This document shows positions 56,591 to 64,000 of a stretch of 64,000 nucleotides of DNA, one piece after another (within the stretch, counting starts at the first letter, position 1; each line of letters begins with the position of its first letter). The translations under genes and the position numbers were made by a program. The stretch is from assembly GCA_016930575.1 (NCBI GenBank), contig JAFGGL010000019.1, positions 1 to 64,000 of the forward strand. The letters are read 5' to 3'. The notes below the pieces were generated by a model. That model saw nothing but the letters and a program-made list of their open reading frames with translations. It searched no databases and was not told the origin of the DNA. Source of the DNA: Clostridiales bacterium. Its GTDB lineage: Bacteria; Bacillota; Clostridia; Christensenellales; Aristaeellaceae.

Positions 56591-58153
56591 ATGATGAAAA
56601 AGGCTTTATCACTACTTCTCTGTATTGCGATGATTCTGGGGGTAACCACCATCTCGCTTGCCGAGGAAGCCGAACCGACCGAAGCCGTTGCATACTTGAT
56701 GTTTGCCGACGGCAGCTGGACCAACCAACGCTTTAGCACTGCGGATGAAATCGCCTTTGCGGCGACCGACGTGGTCGTTGACGGCCCCGGAACCTACACC
56801 GTCGGCTTGACATTTGACGAGCCGGCCGAAGGGCTTTCGTTCATGGCGCTTGGCATTGAGGGCGGCGAAGCGCTGCTGCCCGGCGCGATCTACGAAGTGA
56901 CCGAGGTCAAGGTCGACGGCGAAGCCGTAGCGCTTGGCAAATCCTACACTTCGACCGACGAAGGCGTCGTTACACGCAACAACCTCTATAACGAATGGGT
57001 CGGCGAGATCCCCGAAGACGCGCGCGTGACCGGCGACATTGCCGACTACACGCCCACCGCCGTCAGCAAGGATGATTTCACCTCCTACTCGAGCATTGAA
57101 GTCACCTTCACCATGGTTTCCACCGATGCGTTCATCATGTTCGCCGACGCCGCCTGGAACAATCAGCTGTGGTCGCTCGCGGACAAGACCACCGCGGAGA
57201 TCGGCGCGGCCAAGATCTACAAGGAAGGCGACTACGAAGTGTCGCTGACGTTCCCCGAAGCCATCGCCGGCTTTGCCTTCATGGCGCTGGAAGTGGTCGA
57301 CGGCAACATCACCTTCCCCAACTACTGCTATGACATCACCGAGATCCTGGTCGACGGCGAAGCCGTGGACATCGCAAAGGGCTACACCAGCTCCGACGAT
57401 AACGTGGAGACCCGTTCCAACATCTACAACGAATGGGTTGCCGAACTTCCGGCCGACGCGCGTACCGGCGACGGCGACCTGGAGGGTTGCTCCCCCGTCC
57501 TCTTTGCCGCCAACGAAGCCACCATCACCGAGATTACAGTGAAATTCACCGTGACCTTCGTGGTGCTTAAAGCAGCCGAAGAAGAGAGCAAGATCGCAGA
57601 AAACGGCGAATACCCGGCCTTCCTGATGATCGCCGACGACGAATGGGGCGGCAATTGGGCCAACCAGAAACCCGGCACCGCAGGCGATACCGTAGTGACG
57701 GGCGACGGCGTTTATGAAGTGAAAGCCTCCAAGGAAAGCCTGGGCATCGCGGAAGACGCGACCTTCGGCGCCCTGGCCGTGCTGCTTGTGGATATCGTGG
57801 ACTTCGGCTCCGCCGTCCTGCAGACCAACGGCTATTCCTCCAAGGACACCCAGTACATCGATTCGACCAGCGACGACTGCATCCTCACCGTGAAAACGGC
57901 GCTGTATGTGGACGGCGTGAAGACGGGCGTGAACCAGAATATGGTTGTATTCGGCAACATCGAGGGCAACCACCGCCTGCGTATCGAACTGTTCAACATC
58001 TGGGGCCCGACGGCAAATGCGTCCGGAATCAACGACGCAACCTTCGCACCCATGGATGAAGTCTCCATCGTGTTCTCCATCGAAGGCAGCGGAATCAACA
58101 CCGGAGCCGATACCGACATCGACGCCTACTGCATGGCAAACCATCCGCAGTAA
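56591..58153 (+). CDS. Secreted three-repeat protein, putative carbohydrate-binding
   Basis: 520 aa, signal peptide 1-24 (cleavage SLA/EE), very acidic. Three copies of a roughly 150-residue beta-rich module start with AYLMFADGSWTNQ (about 34), AFIMFADAAWNNQLW (about 180) and AFLMIADDEWGGNWANQ (about 344). Repeats 1 and 2 also share VTEVKVDGEAV/ITEILVDGEAV and NLYNEWVGE/NIYNEWVAE. Conserved Trp in each module resembles carbohydrate-binding modules, but I recognise no known CBM family. No anchor is seen. It is first in an operon with GH5 and an ABC importer. GGGAGG lies 5 to 6 bases before the ATG. Confidence 0.75.
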   Translation: MMKKALSLLLCIAMILGVTTISLAEEAEPTEAVAYLMFADGSWTNQRFSTADEIAFAATDVVVDGPGTYTVGLTFDEPAEGLSFMALGIEGGEALLPGAIYEVTEVKVDGEAVALGKSYTSTDEGVVTRNNLYNEWVGEIPEDARVTGDIADYTPTAVSKDDFTSYSSIEVTFTMVSTDAFIMFADAAWNNQLWSLADKTTAEIGAAKIYKEGDYEVSLTFPEAIAGFAFMALEVVDGNITFPNYCYDITEILVDGEAVDIAKGYTSSDDNVETRSNIYNEWVAELPADARTGDGDLEGCSPVLFAANEATITEITVKFTVTFVVLKAAEEESKIAENGEYPAFLMIADDEWGGNWANQKPGTAGDTVVTGDGVYEVKASKESLGIAEDATFGALAVLLVDIVDFGSAVLQTNGYSSKDTQYIDSTSDDCILTVKTALYVDGVKTGVNQNMVVFGNIEGNHRLRIELFNIWGPTANASGINDATFAPMDEVSIVFSIEGSGINTGADTDIDAYCMANHPQ

Positions 58154-58165
58154 TACCTGAGTATA

Positions 58166-58211
58166 CTTTCCCCGCCGACGGATTTCGGTATCGGCGGGGA
58201 AAGCTTTTTTT
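58166..58211 (+). terminator. Strong terminator/attenuator between the repeat protein and GH5
   Basis: CTTTCCCCGCCGA (58166-58178) pairs perfectly with TCGGCGGGGAAAG (58191-58203), then CTTTTTTT. Only 17 bases separate it from the GH5 start, so GH5 and the transporter are reached by read-through, with more repeat protein made. Confidence 0.88.
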
Positions 58212-58228
58212 GGAAAGGAACAGTCGCC

Positions 58229-59383
58229 ATGAAACGCCTGTGTTTACTCCTGCTTATTTTGACGATGCTGTTTTCCTGCGCCGCTGCGGACGGAAATGCG
58301 CACCGTACGGGGACCGTAGAAGACGTTACAAGCCTTGATTTCGTCGCGATGCTTGGCGCGGGCTGGAACCTTGGCAACTCGCTGGAAGCCACCGGCGTCC
58401 CGAGCAAAACGATTGCGGAGTATGAAACCTGCTGGAGCAATCCCTTAACCACGCAGGAGATCATCGATGTCATCGCCGATATGGGATACAAAACCATCCG
58501 CATCCCCGTCGCATGGTCAAACCTCATGGCGGACGACTTTACCATCCACCCGGACCTTCTGGACCGCGTTGAAGAGGTGGCGGGGTATTGCTTAAACCGC
58601 GACCTGTACGTTATCATCAACATCCACTGGGACGGCGGCTGGGACAGCCTGTTCTATACGGATTACGAAACCGCCATCGCGAAATTCACCGCGATCTGGA
58701 CACAGGTGTCCGACCGCTTCCGGGATTACGACGGCCATATCATCTTTGAAGCGCTCAACGAAGTCGGCTGGACGCAGTTCTTCAACTACTACGGCGGCCT
58801 GCGCGCCGTGAACGCAAACCCCGAAAAATCCAAGCAGGGCTATGACCTTCTGCTTCAGATAAACCAGGTTTTTGTCGATCTGGTGCGCGCGTCCGGCGGC
58901 AACAACGCCGAGCGGTTTTTGCTCATTCCCGGCTACAACACCGATATCGAACTCACCTGCCACGAACTCTACCGGATGCCCGAGGATCCCGCGGAGCATC
59001 TGCTGATCTCCGTGCATTACTACCACCCATGGGATTTCGTGGGCCTGGGGGAAGATGCCAGCTACGCGCCGATGCGCACCGTTTGGCCGGAGACTTCCGC
59101 GGATGTCCAGGACATGAACTACTATTTAAATAAGATGAAAATCTTTATGGACAAGGGCTACGGCGTGGTGCTTGGTGAGTATTCCGTCTGTGACGGTTTG
59201 GACGATAAAGACCCCGTAAGCGTCCGCACATGGGATACCATGGTGACGCGGACCGCCCTGCGCTGCGGCTACTGCCCGCTGTTCTGGGACAACGGATATA
59301 TCCTGCTTAATCGCAAAACGCTGACGTTTTACGACGAGACGCTCGCCGAAGAACTGTCCGCGCTCGCGCGCTCGGCGCAATAA
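58229..59383 (+). CDS. Secreted GH5 endoglucanase/xyloglucanase (GH5_4-like)
   Basis: 384 aa; signal sequence 1-20, with FSCAAA possibly lipidated. Cleaves beta-1,4-glucan backbones. GH5 landmarks: LGAGWNLGNSLEA, TIRIPVAW, NIHWDGGW, acid/base Glu178 in FEALNEVG and nucleophile Glu317 in VVLGEYSV, plus HYYHPWDF. The pattern matches GH5_4, a subfamily rich in xyloglucanases, which fits the xylosidase nearby. No binding module is attached; the preceding repeat protein might supply that function. Confidence 0.92.
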   Translation: MKRLCLLLLILTMLFSCAAADGNAHRTGTVEDVTSLDFVAMLGAGWNLGNSLEATGVPSKTIAEYETCWSNPLTTQEIIDVIADMGYKTIRIPVAWSNLMADDFTIHPDLLDRVEEVAGYCLNRDLYVIINIHWDGGWDSLFYTDYETAIAKFTAIWTQVSDRFRDYDGHIIFEALNEVGWTQFFNYYGGLRAVNANPEKSKQGYDLLLQINQVFVDLVRASGGNNAERFLLIPGYNTDIELTCHELYRMPEDPAEHLLISVHYYHPWDFVGLGEDASYAPMRTVWPETSADVQDMNYYLNKMKIFMDKGYGVVLGEYSVCDGLDDKDPVSVRTWDTMVTRTALRCGYCPLFWDNGYILLNRKTLTFYDETLAEELSALARSAQ

Positions 59384-59401
59384 GCAATTCCGAGGAGATT
59401 T

Positions 59402-60868
59402 ATGAACGCCGCACTCACCAGAAACCTGCCGCTCCAACACCGCGCAGCCGACAGAATGTACTACCTGCTGCGGATTGCGGCTTTATTCGCCATGGCGCTG
59501 ATGTTCTTTCCGGATATCAGCTCCGCCAAAGTAACAATACTCATCAACAAAAGCGTATCGCTGTTTTCGGCGGGGATATCATATTCCGGCCTGATTTCCG
59601 ACAGCGCGCGCCCGCTGCGGCTGGAGTGGGTGCAGGCGAGTACCTATCAGATCCTGCATTACGGCTCGCTGATTGCTGTACTCGGCGGTCTTTTTGCCGG
59701 CGCCTGCGGCTGCATGTCGCTTGGCAGCCTGCGCCTGAAACGGCTGGGCAATATTTTCGGCATAGCCGGCGGCGGCATGCTGATGCTTGGCATGGGGATG
59801 ACCTACATCGCCTACCGCCAGTTTGCCGCGATCGTGGAAAAGGCCGACCGCATCGCCGCCACGCTGCCCGACGCGGTGTTCATCTACGCCGGGCTCGGGC
59901 TTTTGATACTTCTGATCTCTGTGATAGTACAAGGCATATTGCCGCGCGCGGACAAAAACGACCGCTTTGAAATGAAGGCCAGATACCGCCTTTTTTTGAT
60001 GTTTTTGCCCATTGTAGTGCTGGCGTTCGTGTTCGCGTACCTGCCGCTTTACGGCTGGCGTTACGCGTTTTACGATTACCAGCCCGGCGGCACGCTCTCG
60101 GCGGAGACTTTCGCAGGATTCAAGTACTTCCAGGCGCTGTTCCAGAACGAATCGACCCGCAACGACATGATCCGGGTGCTGAGAAACACGCTGGTGATGA
60201 GCGGGCTTGGCATCGCGACCAGCTGGGTGCCGCTGGTGATCGCCATTTTGATGGCAGAGATCCGCTCAAAGTTCTTCCTGCGCTCGGTGCAGACCATCAT
60301 CACCATCCCCAACTTCATCTCCTGGGTGCTGGTATACGCGGTGGCGCTAGCAATGTTCAACACCGACGGTTTTCTCAACGGTTTCCTGGGGCTTTTGGGG
60401 GTACAATCCGATACCAATTATTTAATGGGCAACCAAAACATCTGGCTGAAGATGCTCGCCTGGGGCATGTGGAAGGGCGTGGGGTGGTCGTCCATTATCT
60501 ATGTCGCGGCAATCACGGGTATCGACGTGCACCTCTACGAAGCTGCCACCGTAGACGGCGCGGGGCGCTTCCAGAAGATGCGCTATATCACGCTGCCCAG
60601 CCTGATGCCCACCTATATGGTGCTGCTGCTGCTGGCGGTCGCCGCCATCCTGAGTAACGGCATGGACCAGTACTACGTGTTCCAAAACGCGCAGAACACC
60701 TCCACCATCGAGGTGCTGGACCTGTACGTGTACAACATCGGCATCGGCGAAGGCACGTCCATCCCGCTGTCCACGATCGTGGGGATGTTCAAGACCATCA
60801 TCAGCGTGATGCTGCTGTTCATCGCCAACAATGTGTCCAAATGGACGCGCGGCGAGAGCATTGTGTAA
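59402..60868 (+). CDS. Sugar ABC transporter permease (LplB-like) with long N-terminal membrane extension
   Basis: 488 aa. The core from about residue 190 is an LplB-type permease (EAATVDGAGRFQKM loop, YAFYDYQPG). The first 185 residues add about four membrane helices (near 20-40, 82-105, 115-140 and 158-180), not found in the usual 300-aa LplB. Together with 60884 and 61851 it forms an oligosaccharide importer; the ATPase is not encoded here. Confidence 0.9.
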   Translation: MNAALTRNLPLQHRAADRMYYLLRIAALFAMALMFFPDISSAKVTILINKSVSLFSAGISYSGLISDSARPLRLEWVQASTYQILHYGSLIAVLGGLFAGACGCMSLGSLRLKRLGNIFGIAGGGMLMLGMGMTYIAYRQFAAIVEKADRIAATLPDAVFIYAGLGLLILLISVIVQGILPRADKNDRFEMKARYRLFLMFLPIVVLAFVFAYLPLYGWRYAFYDYQPGGTLSAETFAGFKYFQALFQNESTRNDMIRVLRNTLVMSGLGIATSWVPLVIAILMAEIRSKFFLRSVQTIITIPNFISWVLVYAVALAMFNTDGFLNGFLGLLGVQSDTNYLMGNQNIWLKMLAWGMWKGVGWSSIIYVAAITGIDVHLYEAATVDGAGRFQKMRYITLPSLMPTYMVLLLLAVAAILSNGMDQYYVFQNAQNTSTIEVLDLYVYNIGIGEGTSIPLSTIVGMFKTIISVMLLFIANNVSKWTRGESIV

Positions 60869-60883
60869 AGGAGGGAGAAACAG

Positions 60884-61819
60884 ATGCGCAAGCAAAAAAA
60901 CGAGCTGAACCACGCAGGCTATAAACGCACGGCCGGCGACCGGATTTTTGAAAATCTGAACGCACTTTTCTTCGTTCTGTTCATGCTGCTGTGCCTGTTC
61001 CCTTTTTACTACCTGCTCATCAACACGATCTCGGATAACGACCTGGTAGCGCGCGGCTCGATCAACTTCTGGCCGGTCGGGCTGACGATCTCCAATTACA
61101 TTGCGCTGAAAAATGTAGCGGATCTGGGCGTTGCCTTTCTGGTAACGCTGGGGCGCACTGTTATCGGCACCATCACGATGGTCGCCGTATCGGCCTTCGC
61201 GGGATATTTGGTAACGAAACAGGAGATGTGGAACCGCAAGTTCTTCTATCGTATGCTGGTGATCACGATGTACTTCAACGCCGGGCTGATCCCCATGTAC
61301 TTAAACATCAAAATGCTGGGGCTAACGGATACCTTCTGGGTGTATATCATCCCGGCGCTCGTGATGCCGTTCAATATCATCCTTGTGAAGACGTATATCG
61401 AAAGTATCCCGCCCGATCTGGAGGAAAGCGCGCTGATCGACGGCGCCGGATACCTCAAGATCTTTACAAGCATCATCGTTCCCCTGTCGATGCCGATCCT
61501 GGCGACGATCGCGATCTTCGGCGCGGTGGGACACTGGAACGCGTTCATCGATTCCCTGATATACAACCAAACCGCGATCCAGCTGCACACGCTGCAGCAC
61601 GTGCTATATACCTACCTGAATAAAACTTCCAACCTGGCCGCAATGATGAACTCCGGCGCGGATGCGGCAGCGGCCGCGCAGGCCGCGCAGGCGGCGCTGA
61701 ACAATAAAGTAATCAAATATACCATTTCCATGGTCACCATTCTTCCCATACTGATGGTCTACCCCTTCATGACTCGGTATTTCCAAAAGGGAATCATGCT
61801 GGGCGCGGTCAAGGGGTAG
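60884..61819 (+). CDS. Sugar ABC transporter permease (LplC-like)
   Basis: 311 aa, six helices, ATPase-contact loop EESALIDGAGYLKIF, and the LplC-type segments LFFVLFMLLCLFPFYYLLIN and FNAGLIPMYLNIK. An alanine-rich stretch (SGADAAAAAQAAQAA) near 265 lies in a predicted outside loop. AAAGGAGGG lies upstream; it begins 15 bases after its partner. Confidence 0.93.
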   Translation: MRKQKNELNHAGYKRTAGDRIFENLNALFFVLFMLLCLFPFYYLLINTISDNDLVARGSINFWPVGLTISNYIALKNVADLGVAFLVTLGRTVIGTITMVAVSAFAGYLVTKQEMWNRKFFYRMLVITMYFNAGLIPMYLNIKMLGLTDTFWVYIIPALVMPFNIILVKTYIESIPPDLEESALIDGAGYLKIFTSIIVPLSMPILATIAIFGAVGHWNAFIDSLIYNQTAIQLHTLQHVLYTYLNKTSNLAAMMNSGADAAAAAQAAQAALNNKVIKYTISMVTILPILMVYPFMTRYFQKGIMLGAVKG

Positions 61820-61850
61820 GCAACACATCCATTCAACAGGAGGGCTAAAC

Positions 61851-63563
61851 ATGAACAAGAAACCCCATCAAAGAATCACCGCATTGCTTGTAACGGCCGT
61901 ACTCGCTCTGATGCTCTTCATGCCTTCGCTTGCCGCCGCGGCGGACGAGCCTATCCAACTTGTCTGCTTCAGCCAGCTTGCAAACTATTCCGGTAAACTG
62001 ACGGGATGGATCGCAAAAGTGCTGCTGGACCGCTTCAACGTGGAGATCACCATCGTTCCCGATTTGGAAGGCGTGTATGAAACACGCATGGAATCCGGCA
62101 ATCTGGGCGATCTCGTGGTCTGGGGCAACAACGGCCGCGAATACCTCAACGCCGCCCAGGGCGGATACCTGTTCGACTGGGAGGAAGATGATCTGCTTTA
62201 CGATTACGCGCCCAATATCGCAGAGAATATGTCCGCGGCGCTGGAACAAAACCGTATGATCTCCGGTATGGACACGATTTACGGTTTCGGTTACAACGTG
62301 GCATCCTCCACGGAGGATCATGAGGCCTTCTTCTATACCTGGGATATCCGCTGGGATCTGTACAAGGAGCTGGGCTATCCCGAGGTTAATTCGCTTGACG
62401 ACCTTTTCGATCTGTTTGTGGCGATGAAGGAGATCTGCCCGCTGGATGAAAACGGCAACGAGACCTACGCGTTCTCACTGTGGCCGGACTGGGACGGCAA
62501 CATGGTGATGTACATCAAGGCGTTCGCCACCGCATGGTACGGGTACGACGAGTTCTTCTTCGGCCACCTCAACTGTGAGACGGGCGAATACTACAGCGCG
62601 CTGGAAACCGGCAGCCCGTACCTGGAGATGGTGAAGTTTTTCAACAAGCTCTACCGCGCGGGGCTTTTGGATCCCAACTCCATGACCGCTACCTACGATA
62701 CGATGACCGAAAAACTGCGCGCGGGCGGCGTGTTCTGCTCGATCTTCAACTACTCCGGTTCTTTTTCCTATAATACCGACGAACACATGGCGGACGGCAA
62801 GATGATGATGTCGCTGGTCCCCGGCGATGTGAGGCCCATCGTATACGGCATGAGCGTGCTGGGCGGCAACCGCGTCTGGTCCGTCGGCGCGAAGTCCGAA
62901 TACCCCGAGCTGTGCCTGGAGATTATCGACTGGTTCTGCACCCCCGAAGGCCGCCTGACGATGGATTACGGCCCGCAAGACGTGTGCTGGTATTATGGTT
63001 CGGATGGGCTGACCCACTTCACGGAGCTTGGGAAAGCCTGCCAGAAGGACCGCAAGACCAATTTGGGCGACAGCCGATGGGATGAATTCACGGGCGGCGA
63101 ATGGTCCGGCGAATTCAACGACGGCTCCTTCCAGATTAACAACACGACCTGGTCCACCAACGCGACCAACCCCGTGACCGGCGAACCCTACAACAAGGAT
63201 TTCTGGGCCAGCTACCAAACGCCCGCGACGTATGAGATCGACCAGGATTGGCGCGACTGGGCGGGCGTAGAGACGGTGCAGGCATATATGGAAAACCAAA
63301 ACTACGTCGTCAAAACCGCAACCGAGTACGCCGACCCGACGATGAGCGACGATCTGAACCTGATCTGGACGCAGGTGAAAAAAGCGATCGTGGACGGCAC
63401 GTGGAACCTGGTGTACTCCAAGTCGGACGGGGAATACAATTATCTGCTCTCGCAGATCATCAAAAACGCCGACGGCTACGGTTATGAAACCTGTGAGGAC
63501 TTTGGCGCAAGCGAAGCCGCCCGCTGGTGGCAGATGGTTATGGACATAAAAGCCGCTCAATAA
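61851..63563 (+). CDS. Extracellular oligosaccharide-binding protein of the ABC importer
   Basis: 570 aa, signal peptide 1-28 (cleavage AAA/AD), no lipobox cysteine. It belongs to the long LplA-type binding proteins that pair with LplB/LplC. Visible features include an N-lobe start PIQLVCFSQLANYSGKLTGW, DLVVWGNNGREYL, YTWDIRWDLYKELGYPEV, and a late PEGRLTMDYGPQ. Many aromatic residues (several WD/WY pairs) suit sugar stacking. From the locus, xyloglucan- or cellulose-derived oligosaccharides are likely ligands, by inference. Confidence 0.9.
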   Translation: MNKKPHQRITALLVTAVLALMLFMPSLAAAADEPIQLVCFSQLANYSGKLTGWIAKVLLDRFNVEITIVPDLEGVYETRMESGNLGDLVVWGNNGREYLNAAQGGYLFDWEEDDLLYDYAPNIAENMSAALEQNRMISGMDTIYGFGYNVASSTEDHEAFFYTWDIRWDLYKELGYPEVNSLDDLFDLFVAMKEICPLDENGNETYAFSLWPDWDGNMVMYIKAFATAWYGYDEFFFGHLNCETGEYYSALETGSPYLEMVKFFNKLYRAGLLDPNSMTATYDTMTEKLRAGGVFCSIFNYSGSFSYNTDEHMADGKMMMSLVPGDVRPIVYGMSVLGGNRVWSVGAKSEYPELCLEIIDWFCTPEGRLTMDYGPQDVCWYYGSDGLTHFTELGKACQKDRKTNLGDSRWDEFTGGEWSGEFNDGSFQINNTTWSTNATNPVTGEPYNKDFWASYQTPATYEIDQDWRDWAGVETVQAYMENQNYVVKTATEYADPTMSDDLNLIWTQVKKAIVDGTWNLVYSKSDGEYNYLLSQIIKNADGYGYETCEDFGASEAARWWQMVMDIKAAQ

Positions 63564-63583
63564 CAAACGGCTGCAGCCGCCTG

Positions 63584-63622
63584 CCGCGCCCGATGCCGCA
63601 ATACTCCGCGGGCGCGGTTTTT
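63584..63622 (+). terminator. Intrinsic terminator of the GH5/ABC operon
   Basis: CCGCGCCC (63584-63591) with GGGCGCGG (63610-63617), then TTTTT. Confidence 0.85.
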
Positions 63623-63647
63623 GATTGCCTACATCTTGCGTTGTTTC

Positions 63648-63676
63648 TTGTTGTAGTCAGGGAAATGTAGTATACT
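63648..63676 (+). promoter_or_regulatory. Promoter upstream of the damaged EAL gene
   Basis: TTGTTG, a 17-base spacer and TATACT (63671-63676). Confidence 0.5.
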
Positions 63677-63783
63677 ATCATTGCAGCCACGAAAACCGTA
63701 TACGATTCACATCCTATTGAAATAGCACACCGCGGCGAATTTCCCGATTTCGGCCTTCATACAAGCGCGGAGGAAGGTTTGGC

Positions 63784-64000
63784 ATGGCGGCATCCATGAA
63801 AAGGACCCTGATCCTCGTTTTGGCGGCTTTCCTTCTTTTCCTGGTCCGGGCGCGGCCATCAAGCGCCGCCACGCGATGTTCAGGTGGATCGATATCGAGA
63901 TCACCGAAAACGTCGCGCTGGATTATGAGGACAGCGCGGGGAACATCAAGCGCTATTTCAAAACCAAGCGACTCACCGTCTCCATCGACGATTTCGGCAC
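63784..64000 (+). pseudogene. Signal-peptide start followed out of frame by an EAL-domain fragment, cut by the window
   Basis: ATG 63784 (or 63796) has GGAGGAAGG upstream and begins a typical signal peptide (MKRTLILVLAAFLLFLV). In another frame, from about 63876, the sequence reads FRWIDIEITENVALD and LTVSIDDFGT, which are the middle motifs of c-di-GMP phosphodiesterase EAL domains. The N-terminal EAL half is missing and the frames do not join, so the gene is probably broken by deletion and frameshift. The rest lies beyond the window. Confidence 0.5.

Noticed and set aside
56612..58144. 510-codon minus-strand frame
   Set aside because: Antisense of the three-repeat secreted protein; Gly/Val/His-rich with no start signals, whereas the plus strand has a promoter, ribosome site and signal peptide.
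1..64000. CRISPR array, prophage or complete insertion sequence
   Set aside because: No regularly spaced short repeats, structural phage genes or intact transposase were seen; only remnants at 24.3-25.3 kb and 36.2-38.3 kb.

Overview
The window looks like the chromosome of an anaerobic, fairly GC-rich Bacillota of the Clostridia type, probably a gut or rumen plant-fibre degrader. The clues are strong GGAGG-type ribosome binding sites, TTGACA/TATAAT promoters, GlpP antitermination, LplB/LplC-style sugar ABC transporters, a serine-recombinase remnant, an oxygen-independent GlpA-type dehydrogenase with a DUF1667 partner, and many GGDEF proteins. The species cannot be named from this sequence alone.

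Layout. 1-8.9 kb (mostly minus strand): glutamine-dependent NAD synthetase (cut by the window edge) behind a NYN/LOTUS RNA-binding protein, a GntR regulator, a secreted protein, and a prfC-typA operon with a structured leader that contains a 14-codon ORF ending just before a hairpin. 9-15.2 kb: a C-GCAxxG-C-C protein, a YtrA-type GntR/ABC exporter operon with its operator, a membrane-anchored metallophosphoesterase with altered metal ligands, an aldo/keto reductase, an AAA ATPase and a LysE exporter. 15.3-24.2 kb: a signalling block with a sugar-sensor-GGDEF fusion, a 1164-residue PAS/GGDDF/HD-GYP protein and a secreted propeller.

24.3-36.2 kb: tRNA-Ala with a truncated serine recombinase reading through it, then a coherent glycerophosphodiester/glycerol-3-phosphate locus: GDPD phosphodiesterase, UgpB-like ABC importer, secreted MBL-fold protein, MgtC, GlpP, a GlpP-type terminator leader, and three subunits of an anaerobic glycerol-3-phosphate dehydrogenase. 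36.2-38.3 kb is an AT-rich island with a DUF4238-like gene, a resolvase fragment, and two direct repeats made of a tRNA-3'-end-like sequence plus a terminator.

38.3-50.5 kb: a KaiC-like/PEP-synthase-like protein, alanine dehydrogenase, secreted proteins, an AraC-GGDEF fusion, and a 2-kb tandem duplication that doubled a secreted propeller gene and left a chimeric 17-codon ORF at the junction. 50.6-63.6 kb: a fucose/xyloglucan locus with fucose mutarotase and isomerase, an AraC regulator, GH31 alpha-xylosidase, a decayed GH95 fucosidase, a three-repeat secreted protein, a GH5 endoglucanase and a complete sugar ABC importer. The far right edge holds a damaged EAL-domain gene.
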